Shown here: piece by piece, positions 17,142 through 26,642 of the stretch
Numbering within the stretch: position 1 is the stretch's first letter
Layout: every line of letters begins with the position of its first letter
NCBI RefSeq assembly: GCF_036347135.1
Contig: NZ_CP108938.1
Coordinates: 4,526,001 to 4,590,000 of the forward strand
Direction of reading: 5' to 3'
Source: Streptomyces sp. NBC_00775
GTDB lineage: Bacteria > Actinomycetota > Actinomycetes > Streptomycetales > Streptomycetaceae
DNA: 64,000 bases
The notes under the pieces: model-generated
What the model saw: only the letters and a program-made list of their open reading frames with translations
Databases searched by the model: none
What the model was told of the DNA's origin: nothing
Position numbers and translations under genes: made by a program

Positions 17142-19175
17142 GTGTTCAACGTGACGGAGATCCTCAAGCGGCTGGTGATCGGCCGGGCCATGCGCAGCGA
17201 AGAGCTGCACGAGACGCTGCTGCCGAAACGGCTCGCCCTGCCGATCTTCGCCTCGGACCCGCTGTCGTCGGTGGCGTACGCGACGCAGGAGATCCTGCTG
17301 GTCCTCACGCTCGGCGGACTGGCGTATCTGCACTTCACGCCATGGATCGCGGCCGCGGTGGTGGCGCTGATGACGGTCGTGGTGCTGTCGTACCGCCAGG
17401 TGGTGCACGCCTATCCGAGCGGCGGCGGCTCGTACGAGGTGGTGTCCACGAACCTCGGCCCGTCGGCCGGCCTGGTCGTCGCCGCCTCACTCCTCGTCGA
17501 CTACGTCATGACGGTGGCGGTCTCGGTCGCCTCCGGAGTCGACAACATCATCTCGGCGATCCCCCAACTGGCGGACTTCCGCGTCCTGATGGCGATCGGC
17601 TTCGTCGCGATCCTGACCGCCATGAACCTGCGGGGCGTCCGCGAGTCGGGACGGGCCTTCGCCGCGCCGACGTACCTCTTCATCGGCGGCGTACTCGTCA
17701 TGGTGATCACGGGCCTGATCCGGTACGTCCTCGGGGACGCGCCGGTCGCCGAGAGCGCGCAGTACGGCATCACGCCGGACCCGTCGGACGCGAACCTGGC
17801 GGGCCTGGCCCTCCTCATGCTGGTGCTGCGCGCGTTCTCCTCCGGCTGTACGGCGCTGACCGGCGTGGAGGCCATCTCCAACGGCGTACCGGCGTTCCGC
17901 AAGCCCAAGTCGAAGAACGCGGCGACGACGTTGGCGGCGATGGGCAGCACCGCGATCGTCATGTTCGTCGGCGTCACCGCGCTCGCGCTGATCACGAAGG
18001 TGCACATCACGGACGACGCGTGCCGGCTGACGGGCCTTGAGGGCGACTGCGGCTCCTACACCCAACGCACGGTGATCGCGCAGATCGCGGCGGCGGTGTT
18101 CGGCGGCGAGCACAGCGTGGGCTTCTACTTCATCCAGGCCGCGACGGCTCTCGTCCTGGTCCTGGCGGCGAACACGGCCTTCAACGGCTTCCCGCTCCTG
18201 GCGTCGATCCTCGCCCAGCACCGCTACCTCCCCCGCCAGTTGCACAGCCGCGGCGACCGGCTCGCCTTCTCCAACGGCATCCTGGCGCTCGCGATCGTCG
18301 CCGCGCTGCTCCTGTGGGGCTTCCAGGCGAACGTCACCGACCTCATCCACCTCTACATCCTGGGCGTGTTCACCTCCTTCACGCTCTCCCAGCTCGGCAT
18401 GGTCCGGCACTGGAACCGTGTGCTGCGCACCGAGCTCGCGCCCGCCGCGCGCCGCGGTCACCACACGGCCCGCGTGATCAACGCGGTCGGTGCGGTGGTC
18501 ACCGGCCTCGTCCTGGTCGTCGTGCTGGCCACCAAGTTCACGCAGGGCGCGTGGCTGGCCGTCCTCGCCGCGATCGTGCTGTGGGTGATGATGCGCGGAA
18601 TCCGACGCCACTACGACGCCACGGCCGCCGAACTGGCGGTCACCGACCCGCACGACGAACTCGTCCCGCCCAGCCGGGTGTTCGCGATCGTGCTGGTGTC
18701 CAGGATCCACAAGCCGACGCTGCGGGCCCTCGCCTACGCGCGCGCGTTCCGCCCCGACCGGCTGGAGGCGCTGACGGTGTCGGTGGACCGCGAGGAGGCG
18801 GCGGGGTTGCGGGGGCGCTGGGAGGAGTACGGCATCGATGTCCCCCTGAAGATCATCGACTCCCCCTACCGCGAGGTGACCCGCCCGGTCGTCGAATACG
18901 TCCGCTCCATCCGGCGCGAGAGCCCGCGCGACGTCGTCGCCGTCTTCATCCCCGAGTACGTCGTCGGCCACTGGTGGGAGAACCTCCTCCACAACCAGTC
19001 GGCCCTGTGGCTCAAGAGCCGCCTGCTCTTCACTCCGGGTGTCATGGTCACCAGCGTCCCCTGGCAACTGACGTCCTCGGCCCACGCGGACCGCCCCGCC
19101 GCCCGGGCCCCCGGCTCCTTCCGCCGCGGCGAGCCCCAGGGCCCGGAGCCCCGGGTCGGCTCCCGCCAGAAGTAG
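17142..19175 (+). CDS. KimA/KUP-like potassium transporter of the APC superfamily
   Basis: A 677-residue protein with about twelve membrane helices and a C-terminal cytosolic domain of some 190 residues. Several stretches closely match B. subtilis KimA as I recall it: FASDPLSSVAYATQEIL, SYRQVVHAYPSGGGSYEVVS, LLVDYVMTVAVSVASGVDNI, AFSSGCTALTGVEAISNGVP, ALVLVLAANTAFNGFP. KimA is a high-affinity proton-coupled K+ importer controlled by c-di-AMP. Annotation pipelines often name such proteins amino-acid permeases. Its place 1 kb from kdp supports a K+ role, though direction differs. GTG start with no clear ribosome site. Confidence 0.8.
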   Translation: MFNVTEILKRLVIGRAMRSEELHETLLPKRLALPIFASDPLSSVAYATQEILLVLTLGGLAYLHFTPWIAAAVVALMTVVVLSYRQVVHAYPSGGGSYEVVSTNLGPSAGLVVAASLLVDYVMTVAVSVASGVDNIISAIPQLADFRVLMAIGFVAILTAMNLRGVRESGRAFAAPTYLFIGGVLVMVITGLIRYVLGDAPVAESAQYGITPDPSDANLAGLALLMLVLRAFSSGCTALTGVEAISNGVPAFRKPKSKNAATTLAAMGSTAIVMFVGVTALALITKVHITDDACRLTGLEGDCGSYTQRTVIAQIAAAVFGGEHSVGFYFIQAATALVLVLAANTAFNGFPLLASILAQHRYLPRQLHSRGDRLAFSNGILALAIVAALLLWGFQANVTDLIHLYILGVFTSFTLSQLGMVRHWNRVLRTELAPAARRGHHTARVINAVGAVVTGLVLVVVLATKFTQGAWLAVLAAIVLWVMMRGIRRHYDATAAELAVTDPHDELVPPSRVFAIVLVSRIHKPTLRALAYARAFRPDRLEALTVSVDREEAAGLRGRWEEYGIDVPLKIIDSPYREVTRPVVEYVRSIRRESPRDVVAVFIPEYVVGHWWENLLHNQSALWLKSRLLFTPGVMVTSVPWQLTSSAHADRPAARAPGSFRRGEPQGPEPRVGSRQK

Positions 19176-19178
19176 TCC

Positions 19179-19352
19179 GCCCCCGCCGCCCCTACCCGTC
19201 CCATCCCCCAGGGGCTCCGCCCCTTCGACCCCGTTGGGTTGTGTTTCGACTGCGGGTGGGTGGGGGCTGGTCCAAAAGATTGCGCAGTTCCCCGCGCCCC
19301 TAAAAGGGGCGCGGGGAACTGCGCAATCTTTTAGCGGGGGTCTGGGGGCGCA
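19179..19352. repeat. intergenic modular repeat, copy B, with 28-bp hairpin terminator
   Basis: After CGCCCCCGCCGCCCCTACC and a GGGGCTCCGCCCC module comes a hairpin of 28-bp arms (19274-19301 and 19305-19332, loop AAA), flanked by AAAAG and CTTTT. It sits between convergent genes and should terminate both. The right side then repeats part of the first modules in inverse orientation. Confidence 0.85.
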
Positions 19353-19356
19353 GCCC

Positions 19357-20943
19357 TCAGCGGAACTCGGCGAACCGTGGCCGCAGGCCCAGCAAGGTCA
19401 GCGCACCGGCCGCCAGCAGCAGCCCACACGCCCAGGGCAGCACCCCGGCGGCTTCGGAACGACCCGCCTCGACCGAGGACGCGAAATGCTGCCGGTTGAT
19501 GTCGGTCACCTCGTCCAGCGCGGCCATCCACGCCGCGAAGTGCACGTTGGACGTGCCCGGTCGCCAGTCCATGCAGAACTCGACGGCCTGGCGTTCCTTG
19601 CCCGCGGCGACCAGAGCGCGGATCCTCCGGTCGTCGCGCTGGTAGACGGCGTACGCCTCCACCGTCTTCTCGGCGGCGGCCCGCTCACCGCCAAAGGTGA
19701 TGTTGTCGAGCTCGCGCCAGAACTCGCCCGTGAACTCCAGGTCGCGGTGATCGGTCCCGTACATCTGCCAGGTCCGGCTCAGCTCGGCGTCGTAGTCGGA
19801 CAGGGTCGCGCCCGAAAGCCCGTACAGCTTCTGCGACTTGGCGAGGAAGGACGGGCCGTACTGGTCGCGCCGGTCCGGGTCGAGGAGCCAGCGGCTCTCG
19901 TCGGCGTTCGCGTCATAGGCGATCGCGCGGGCGCGGGAGAGGGCGACGACGGAGTCGAAGGCGTCGTGGCGGGCGACACGCAGATGGACGGCGGAGGCGG
20001 CGAGCGCCTGGGTGCCGAGGAGCACGGCGAACAGGGCGCACACCGTGGCGGCCAGCACGCCGGGGTTGAGGATCCGGTGGAAGCGTCGGGCCAGGTACCA
20101 CTGAAGGACACCGAGCGCGACCAGCAGCAGCACGCCGAGATTCACGACGGCGGCGAGCTGGACGAAGAGGGTCGAACGGGCCCGGTCGTACTCGGCGTCG
20201 AAGGCCCGGTCGTTGGAGTCGACCAGCGTGCGGGCCTCCGGCAGGAGTGTGGCCCGGAGCAGATCGGTCGCCGTGCGGTAGTCGTCGAGCGCGGCCGCCC
20301 TGCCGCCCGCGCGGGAGTCGTTCTCCAGGGCACGCCCTATGCGTTCCTGGTACTCGGCGAAGTTGTCCGTGAGCGACTCCACGGTCCGCTCGTCGGCCCG
20401 GTCGCCCTGGGCGGCGACGGCGAGGTCGCGCAGATCGTGGCCGATGGTCCTGCGGGCGTCACCGTAGAAGACGAACGCCTTCTGGTACGGCGTCTCCAGG
20501 CGCCCCTTGCCCGCGTCGCCGCTGGACAGCAGGCGGTTGGCGACCTGCGCGTCCATGTCGTTGAGGGCGAGGTTGAGGTCGGCGGCGCTGGTGGTGCGGG
20601 GCGCGTCGCGGTTCGCGACGGCGTTCCAGGTACCGGAGGCGGCGAGCGCGGCGAGCCCGAGCAGCAGGGCGAGGACGGCGGCGAACAGGACCGTGACCGC
20701 GCGCAGGAGGCGCAGCCGCGCGGGCAGCGCGGCCCAGTAGCGGCGGCGCAGAGCGGCCCGCGCGGCCACGGTCTGCCGATGGAGGCGCCGCCCGGGGCGG
20801 CCCGACCGCGGCCCCCCTCGGGGCCGCGGACCGGAACTGCCCCCGGGCGGGGCGACCGTTCCGTGCTGTCGCTGTCGCTGTGCCTGTGCGCCGGTTCTGG
20901 CCCCCGCCGCAGGACCGCGCCTGGTACCGGCCGTGATGGTCAC
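19357..20943 (-). CDS. membrane protein with two tandem extracytoplasmic helical domains (GlnX-like)
   Basis: A 528-residue protein from GTG 20943 (GGAGGG upstream). After a basic, proline-rich cytosolic N-terminus there are four membrane helices (by eye near residues 78-100, 285-310, 325-350, 495-520). Between helices 1-2 and 3-4 lie two mostly helical domains of about 180 and 145 residues. This duplicated helix-bundle layout matches mycobacterial GlnX, which passes an amino-acid signal from lipoprotein GlnH to kinase PknG. Neither partner gene is in this window, and no output domain is present. Assignment by architecture only. Confidence 0.6.
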   Translation of the reverse strand: MTITAGTRRGPAAGARTGAQAQRQRQHGTVAPPGGSSGPRPRGGPRSGRPGRRLHRQTVAARAALRRRYWAALPARLRLLRAVTVLFAAVLALLLGLAALAASGTWNAVANRDAPRTTSAADLNLALNDMDAQVANRLLSSGDAGKGRLETPYQKAFVFYGDARRTIGHDLRDLAVAAQGDRADERTVESLTDNFAEYQERIGRALENDSRAGGRAAALDDYRTATDLLRATLLPEARTLVDSNDRAFDAEYDRARSTLFVQLAAVVNLGVLLLVALGVLQWYLARRFHRILNPGVLAATVCALFAVLLGTQALAASAVHLRVARHDAFDSVVALSRARAIAYDANADESRWLLDPDRRDQYGPSFLAKSQKLYGLSGATLSDYDAELSRTWQMYGTDHRDLEFTGEFWRELDNITFGGERAAAEKTVEAYAVYQRDDRRIRALVAAGKERQAVEFCMDWRPGTSNVHFAAWMAALDEVTDINRQHFASSVEAGRSEAAGVLPWACGLLLAAGALTLLGLRPRFAEFR

Positions 20944-21646
20944 GAGCCCTCCAACGTCACGCCACGGACGGTCGCCCGTGTCCCCCGCGCCGCTCAGTCT
21001 GCGACCGGTTTCGGCCACCGCCGTCACTCCTTGACGCGCCCCTGACGCCTCCTCAGGTGACCTTGACGGGGCCTTGACGCCACCGGCCCAAGGTCCGCAA
21101 GAGAGCCGCAGATACCGCGCGGCCTGACGCCCGCCAAGGGGGCCGCCCAAGGCGCGGGGCTGCCCCGCGATCCCCGCCCGCCCTAGGTTCGTCCGGCTGC
21201 GGGTGGGTGGGGGCCGGCCGCGCAGTTCCCCGCGCCCCTAACGGCTCGGGGCTGCGCCCCGTCGCCCCTGGCCCGCCCCCTGCCCGCCCCCTGCCCGCTC
21301 CCGGCCCGCCTCCGGCTCTTTTGTCTTTTGTCCTTTGTCTTTCAGGGGCGCGGGGAACTGCGCGCCCAGCCCCCACCGTCCCGCAGACGACATACAACCC
21401 AGGGGGGTCTGGGGGCGCAGCCCCCAGGAACGGGATGGGGCGGGTAGGGGCGGCGGGGGCGGAACCCCGTCCCACACGGAGCGGCCGTAGCCCACCCCCC
21501 GTGCCCGACCACCCGGTCTTAACGCCATTTTGACGCGTTCGGCCCAACTACCCATGGGCCCACGGATCACTCTCTGCATACGCTGGTGCTTGCCGTGTCC
21601 TTGATGGCCGGAACCTTTCGAAGAGCCGTACGTCAGGAGCACCCCG
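20944..21646. other. long intergenic region between divergent genes
   Basis: About 700 bp. Near the leftward gene TTGACG occurs repeatedly (21033-21080), possibly multiple -35-like hexamers. The middle is repeat copy C (21190-21474). To the right another TTGACG at 21530 may belong to the permease promoter. No convincing gene is seen. Confidence 0.5.
21190..21474. repeat. intergenic modular repeat, copy C, split by a 104-nt insert
   Basis: The two hairpin arms GCGCAGTTCCCCGCGCCCCT (21220-21239) and its complement (21344-21363) are separated by 104 nt. The insert ends in a T-rich run with TTTTGTC repeats, unusual for this genome. The outer right module, ending GGCGGGGGCG, is the complement of the left module seen in other copies. 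Confidence 0.8.
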
Positions 21647-23608
21647 ATGGCCACCGTCGACCACGACGCCCGCACGAGTCGCCTGCGTGCGTGGATGCTG
21701 GAGGGGCTGTCCGACATGGGCAAGGGCCGCCAGGTGCCCCGGGCCGCCGAGCCGGTGCCCGAGCCCGTGCACAAGGGGCAGCGGTGGTGGCGGGTGATGT
21801 GCCTGACGGGTGTCGACTACTTCTCCACGCTCGGCTACCAGCCGGGCATCGCCGCCCTTGCCGCCGGGTTGCTGTCGCCGATCGCCACCATCGTGCTCGT
21901 CATCGTCACTCTGGCGGGCGCACTGCCCGTGTACCGGCGAGTGGCCGAGGAGAGCCCCCGCGGCGAGGGCTCGATCGCGATGCTGGAGCGGCTGCTGACG
22001 TTCTGGAAGGGCAAGCTCTTCGTCCTGACCCTGCTCGGCTTCGCCGCCACCGACTTCCTGATCACCATCACCCTGTCGGCGGCGGACGCCTCCACCCACC
22101 TGGTGGAGAACCCCCACCTCAACAGCGTGCTGCACGACAAGCAGATGGTGATCACCCTCATCCTTGTGGCCCTGCTCGGCGCGGTGTTCCTCAAGGGCTT
22201 CCTGGAGGCGATCGGGGTCGCGGTCGTCCTGGTGGGGATCTACCTGGCGCTCAACGCCGTAGTCGTGGTGGTGGGGTTCTGGCAGGTTGCGACGGAACCG
22301 CACGTCGTCACCGACTGGACCACCGGCCTCACCGCCGCCCACGGAAACGTTTTTGCCATGATCGGTGTCTCCCTGCTGGTCTTCCCGAAACTCGCCCTCG
22401 GCCTCTCCGGCTTCGAGACCGGCGTGGCGGTCATGCCGCACGTCGAGGGACATCCGGAGGACACCGAGGAGAAGCCGACGGGCCGCATCCGGGGCACGAA
22501 GAAGCTGCTGACCACGGCCGCCGTGATCATGAGCGTCTACCTGATCGCCACCAGTTTCATCACCACGCTCCTCATCCCGGAGAAGGAGTTCGAGTCCGGC
22601 GGCCAGGCCAACGGCCGCGCACTCGCGTACCTGGCCCACGAATACCTCGGCGGCGCCTTCGGCACCGTCTACGACATCTCCACCATCGCCATCCTGTGGT
22701 TCGCGGGAGCCTCGGCCATGGCCGGACTCCTGAACCTCATGCCCCGCTACCTGCCCCGCTACGGCATGGCCCCGCAGTGGGCCCGCGCCGTCCGCCCCAT
22801 GGTGATCGTCTTCACCCTGGTCGCGTTCCTGGTCACCTGGATCTTCGACGCCGACGTCGACGCACAGGGCGGCGCCTACGCCACCGGTGTCCTGGTCCTG
22901 ATGTCCTCCGCCGCGATCGCGGTGACCATCGCCGCCCGCCGCGCCCAGCAGCGCGGCTGGACGATCGGCTTCGCCATCGTCTCCGCGGTACTCCTCTACG
23001 TCACCGTCGTGAACGTCATCGAGCGCCCCGACGGCGTCAAGATCGGCGCCTGCTTCATCGCGGGCATCATCCTCGTCTCGCTCCTGTCCCGGCTCGCCCG
23101 CGCCTTCGAGTTGCGCGTCACCAGCATGACCCTGGACGGCATGTCCGAACGTTTCATCAGGGACATGGCCAGCCGCCGGATCCGGTTCATCGCCAATGAG
23201 CCCGACAAGCGCGACAAAACCGAGTACCGGGAGAAGATCGAGCAGATCCGGGCCGACAACGATCTGCCGACCCAGGAGGACTTCGTCTTCGTCGAGGTCA
23301 CCGTCCTCGACCCTTCGGAATTCGAGGCGGGCCTGAACGTACGCGGCGAGGTCTTGCACGGCCGCTACCGCGTCCTCACCCTGGAGTCCTCCTCCGTCCC
23401 CAACGCCCTCGCCGCCCTCCTCCTCCACGTCCGCGACACCACCGGCTGCACCCCCCACATCTACTTCGAGTGGACCGAGGGCAACCCCTTCGCCAACTTC
23501 TTCCGCTTCTTCCTCTTCGGCCAGGGCGAGGTCGCCCCCGTCACCCGAGAGGTCCTCCGCGAGGCAGAACCCAACCGCTCACGACGCCCACGCATCCACG
23601 TCGGCTAG
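21647..23608 (+). CDS. APC-superfamily permease with cytosolic C-terminal domain
   Basis: A 653-residue protein. The N-terminal 55 residues are hydrophilic; about twelve helices follow, beginning [20 protein letters not shown] and including [20 protein letters not shown]. The last 160 residues (from about 490) are soluble and include [17 protein letters not shown] and [15 protein letters not shown]. Pipelines would call it an amino-acid permease. The shared fold with the nearby KimA-like protein makes an ion or small-solute substrate possible, but similarity between the two is weak by eye. Start ATG 21647 follows AGGAGCACCCCG. Confidence 0.72.
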   Translation: MATVDHDARTSRLRAWMLEGLSDMGKGRQVPRAAEPVPEPVHKGQRWWRVMCLTGVDYFSTLGYQPGIAALAAGLLSPIATIVLVIVTLAGALPVYRRVAEESPRGEGSIAMLERLLTFWKGKLFVLTLLGFAATDFLITITLSAADASTHLVENPHLNSVLHDKQMVITLILVALLGAVFLKGFLEAIGVAVVLVGIYLALNAVVVVVGFWQVATEPHVVTDWTTGLTAAHGNVFAMIGVSLLVFPKLALGLSGFETGVAVMPHVEGHPEDTEEKPTGRIRGTKKLLTTAAVIMSVYLIATSFITTLLIPEKEFESGGQANGRALAYLAHEYLGGAFGTVYDISTIAILWFAGASAMAGLLNLMPRYLPRYGMAPQWARAVRPMVIVFTLVAFLVTWIFDADVDAQGGAYATGVLVLMSSAAIAVTIAARRAQQRGWTIGFAIVSAVLLYVTVVNVIERPDGVKIGACFIAGIILVSLLSRLARAFELRVTSMTLDGMSERFIRDMASRRIRFIANEPDKRDKTEYREKIEQIRADNDLPTQEDFVFVEVTVLDPSEFEAGLNVRGEVLHGRYRVLTLESSSVPNALAALLLHVRDTTGCTPHIYFEWTEGNPFANFFRFFLFGQGEVAPVTREVLREAEPNRSRRPRIHVG

Positions 23609-23618
23609 AACGGTTTTC

Positions 23619-23832
23619 GCCCCCGCCGCCCCTACCCGTCCCATCCCGTTCCTGGGGCTCCGCCCCAGACCCCGTGGGTTGTGTTTTGACTGCGGGTGGG
23701 TAGGGGCTGGTCCAAAAGATTGCGCAGTTCCCCGCGCCCCTTCAGGGGCGCGGGGAACTGCGCAATCTTTTAGGGGGGTCTGGGGGCGCAGCCCCCAGGA
23801 ACGGATGGGACGGGTAGGGGCGGCGGGGGCGA
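23619..23832. repeat. intergenic modular repeat, copy D (fullest copy)
   Basis: This 214-bp copy is a nested palindrome. The outer arms CGCCCCCGCCGCCCCTACCC and complement, the middle CTGGGGCTCCGCCCCAG against CTGGGGGCGCAGCCCCCAG, and a central hairpin with 27-bp arms (23714-23740 and 23745-23771, loop TTCA) flanked by AAAAG/CTTTT. It separates convergent genes and should act as a bidirectional terminator. Confidence 0.88.
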
Positions 23833-23844
23833 AAGACCCCTCCC

Positions 23845-25461
23845 TCAGCCCTCGTCCGCCGGACCGTCCCCGTCCACCGTGAACCCGATCACCGTGCCGC
23901 CCTCATCCCGCCGAAAGGCGAACGGCGTGCCGCCATGCCCCGTGGCCACCTCACGGACGATGGACAGCCCAAGCCCGGAACCGGGCAGGCTCCGGGCATC
24001 GGCGGCCCGGTAGAACCGGTCGAAGATACGGACCAGGTCACCATCCGCGATACCGGGACCACGGTCGAGAACCTCGACGCGAACCGGCCCGGGACGACCG
24101 ACGGCGGGCACGTCACCGCCGGAATCAAAGGCACCCCCACGACCGCCACCCGAACCCGAACCCAAACCCGAACCCAGCCCCACACCCCGGCCCCCCATCC
24201 CCGTAACCGCGATCTCGATCGGCGCCCTCCCGTCCCGATCGAACTTGGCCGCGTTCTCCACAAGGTTGGAAATCGCCCGCTGAAGAGCGGTGGGCCGCCC
24301 ATCGACCTCCGTGTCCCCGCTCACCCGCACGGTGATGTCCCGCCCGGTCCGCCGCCGGGCAACGACCGCGACATCCTCGGCAAGGTCCGCGAGATCGAGC
24401 CGCCGTACGGGCTCGGTGTCGGACTGCCCGGCCGCGAGGGCGACCAGCTCGTTCACGAGGTCGGTCAGTTCGCGTGACTCCAGGGCGAGGTCGGCGACGA
24501 GCTCCTCCCGGGCCGCGGGCGGCAGCTCGTCGATGCGACGGAGCATGGAGATGTTCGTACGCAGCGAGGTCAGCGGCGTACGAAGTTCATGCCCCGCGTC
24601 CTGGACCAGCCGCCGCTGGTCCTCCTCGGACTGGGCGAGCCGGCCCAGCATCCGGTCGAAGGAACGGCCGAGCCGCGCCACCTCGTCGTACCCGGTGACC
24701 GGCACCTGGATACCGAGCCGCCCGGTGCGCGCGACGTCCTCGGCGGCCCCCGCGAGCCGCACCAGACGCCGGGTGATCCGCCGGGCCAGCCACCACCCGA
24801 ACAGCCCCGCCGCGATCACGACCGCCCCGACGAGCAGCACGGTCCGCTGCTGCAGCTCCCGCAGCAGATCCTCCGTGTCGCTGAACTGCTGCGCCACCTG
24901 CACCGCGCCCCGCCCGCCGCCGAGCGCGACGGTCGCCACCCGGTAGCGGTCGCCGCCGACGTCGACCTCCTTGTGCTCCTCCATCTTTCCCGCCGTGCCG
25001 TCGTCCGCGATCGCCCGGTCGTGGCTGCCCACGGGCAGTTGCGGGTTGCCGCGGTCCACGATCGCGCCGCCGGGCCCGAGCACCTGAACGTCCGTACGGC
25101 TGGGCCGGATGATGTCGTCGAGCGGCCCGTCGTGGTCGGGGTCGGACGACGCGAAGTCGCCCGGCTGCAGCGGATGCTCGCGCACCTGGTCACGCAGGTC
25201 CTGCACGACCTCGGCGAAGACGGTCTGCTGGTCCACGCGCACCAGCCGGGCGGCGGCGTCGTAACTCAGGAACCCGACGAGGACCGTGACGGCGGCGGCG
25301 ACGGCCGCGAAGGACACGGTGAAGGTGGCCCGCAGAGAGGACACGCGCCGGAGACGAAGCCGGGAGAACCGGCGAAGCCGACCGGATGGACCAGATGTGC
25401 CAGGTGCGCCAGGTGCGCCGGGTGCGAGGGACCGGGAGGGCTTGGTGGAGCCGGGGGCCAC
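23845..25461 (-). CDS. sensor histidine kinase (MprB-like)
   Basis: A 538-residue kinase with membrane segments near 47-68 and 183-205 around a periplasmic sensor of about 115 residues. HAMP follows, then His291 in DAGHELRTPLTSLRTN, N box SNLVENAAKF, G1 VLDRGPGIADGD, and G2 GSGLGLSIVRE. The sequence resembles actinobacterial MprB. Between N and G1 boxes is a Gly/Ser insert of about 35 residues, encoded by a GGGTTC repeat (24149-24181). GTG start immediately after the regulator stop (TGAGTG), so coupled. Signal unknown; envelope stress is the family norm. Confidence 0.9.
   Translation of the reverse strand: MAPGSTKPSRSLAPGAPGAPGTSGPSGRLRRFSRLRLRRVSSLRATFTVSFAAVAAAVTVLVGFLSYDAAARLVRVDQQTVFAEVVQDLRDQVREHPLQPGDFASSDPDHDGPLDDIIRPSRTDVQVLGPGGAIVDRGNPQLPVGSHDRAIADDGTAGKMEEHKEVDVGGDRYRVATVALGGGRGAVQVAQQFSDTEDLLRELQQRTVLLVGAVVIAAGLFGWWLARRITRRLVRLAGAAEDVARTGRLGIQVPVTGYDEVARLGRSFDRMLGRLAQSEEDQRRLVQDAGHELRTPLTSLRTNISMLRRIDELPPAAREELVADLALESRELTDLVNELVALAAGQSDTEPVRRLDLADLAEDVAVVARRRTGRDITVRVSGDTEVDGRPTALQRAISNLVENAAKFDRDGRAPIEIAVTGMGGRGVGLGSGLGSGSGGGRGGAFDSGGDVPAVGRPGPVRVEVLDRGPGIADGDLVRIFDRFYRAADARSLPGSGLGLSIVREVATGHGGTPFAFRRDEGGTVIGFTVDGDGPADEG
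24149..24181 (-). repeat. G-quadruplex-type repeat inside the kinase gene
   Basis: On the coding (minus) strand there are six G3-G4 runs, five of them separated by 3-nt spacers (TTC or TTT), as in GGGTTCGGGTTTGGG. This meets the usual G-quadruplex pattern and encodes a glycine-rich linker in the ATPase domain. Confidence 0.75.
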
Positions 25462-26190
25462 TCAGTCCTCCCTCAATACGTACCCCACGCCCCGCACGGT
25501 GTGGATCAGTGCCGGTCCCCCCGGCTCGTCGAGCTTGCGCCGCAGATAGCCCACGTACACGGCGAGGTTCTTCGATCCCGGGCCGAAGTCGTAGCCCCAG
25601 ATCCGGTCGTAGATCGTGGCGTGGTCGAGGACGATGCCGGCGTTGCGGACGAGCAGTTCGAGGAGTTCGAACTCGGTCCGGGTCAGCTCCAGCTCCCGCT
25701 GCCCGCGCCACGCGCGCCGCGCCTGGATGTCCATGCGCAGCCCGGCCGCGGTGAGCTGCCCGTTCGACGCCTGGGCCTCCTTGGACCCGGATGCCTGTAC
25801 GTCGTCGAAGGCGCCGTTCCCGTTGCCGGTGCGGCGCAGCAGGGCGCGCAGCCGGGCGAAGACCTCCTCGACGTCGAACGGCTTGACCACGTAGTCGTCG
25901 GCGCCGGCGTCCAGGCCCGCGATGCGGTCCGCGGTCTCGACGAGCGCGGTGAGCATCAGGATGGGGGTGCGGTTTCCCTCCGCGCGCAGCACGCGGCACA
26001 CCTGGAGGCCGTCGATGCCGGGCATCATCACGTCCAGGACGAGGACGTCCGGTGGGGTGCGGTGGGTCTGGGCCAGCGCCTCCACTCCGTCGGCGACGGC
26101 CGTCACCTCATAGCCCTCCAGTGTCAGCGCCCTTTCCAGGGCGTGACGGATGGCACGGTCGTCCTCGGCGAGCAGCACGTTCTGGGGCAC
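25462..26190 (-). CDS. OmpR/PhoB-family response regulator (MprA-like)
   Basis: A 242-residue regulator: receiver with LLAEDDRAIR, Asp53 in LVLDVMMPGIDG and lysine in YVVKPFDVEE; linker of about 35 residues rich in Gly, Ser and Gln; winged helix with ELTRTEFELLELLVRNAG, IWGYDFGPGSKNL and VRGVGYVLRED. It is upstream of, and directly abuts, the kinase gene. Resemblance to mycobacterial MprA is by eye. Confidence 0.92.
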   Translation of the reverse strand: MPQNVLLAEDDRAIRHALERALTLEGYEVTAVADGVEALAQTHRTPPDVLVLDVMMPGIDGLQVCRVLRAEGNRTPILMLTALVETADRIAGLDAGADDYVVKPFDVEEVFARLRALLRRTGNGNGAFDDVQASGSKEAQASNGQLTAAGLRMDIQARRAWRGQRELELTRTEFELLELLVRNAGIVLDHATIYDRIWGYDFGPGSKNLAVYVGYLRRKLDEPGGPALIHTVRGVGYVLRED

Positions 26191-26642
26191 CCCACCAGTC
26201 TGCCAAGCCCCTGGCCGAGTACGACCTGATGAGCGGACCTATCCCCGCCCTTCTTACCCGCCTCTCACCCCTGCCTGGCGCGTCGCCTTACCTCCCCGGG
26301 TCACTGTGTCCCGTATGTCAGGACGGGCGAGCCCTGACAGTCCCTGCGCCCGGCCGCCCCGGGGACACCCCCCGGCTCGGGGGCGGCCGGAGCGGCAGGG
26401 TCTGCGCCGGTTTCTTTCGCCCCCGCCGCCCCTACCCGTCCCATCCCCCAGGGGCTCCGCCCCTTCGACCCCGTTCGGTTGTGTTTCGGCTGCGGGTGGG
26501 TGGGGGCTGGTCCAAAAGATTGCGCAGTTCCCCGCGCCCCTAAAAGGGGCGCGGGGAACTGCGCGAGCAACCCCCACCCACCCGCAGACGACTGTGGCGC
26601 AATCTTTTAGCGGGGTCTGGGGGCGAAGAAGGTCCCGGCGCC
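26191..26642. other. intergenic region between response regulator promoter and FMN reductase 3' end
   Basis: About 450 bp. The left part should hold the promoter of the leftward two-component operon and contains CCGGCCGCCCCGGGG-type inverted repeats. The right part is repeat copy E (26418-26629). No gene is supported. Confidence 0.5.
26418..26629. repeat. intergenic modular repeat, copy E, with a split outer stem
   Basis: The core hairpin has perfect 20-bp arms (26522-26541 and 26545-26564, loop AAA). The outer AAAAGATTGCGC (26514-26525) finds its partner only at 26597-26608, because a GAGCAACCCCCACCC module is inserted in the right arm. This shows the family evolves by module insertion. Confidence 0.85.

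Noticed and set aside
21240..21343. CRISPR-like or tandem array in the insert of repeat copy C
   Set aside because: Only short CCCCCTGCCCG and TTTTGTC units repeat, two or three times, without regular spacers.
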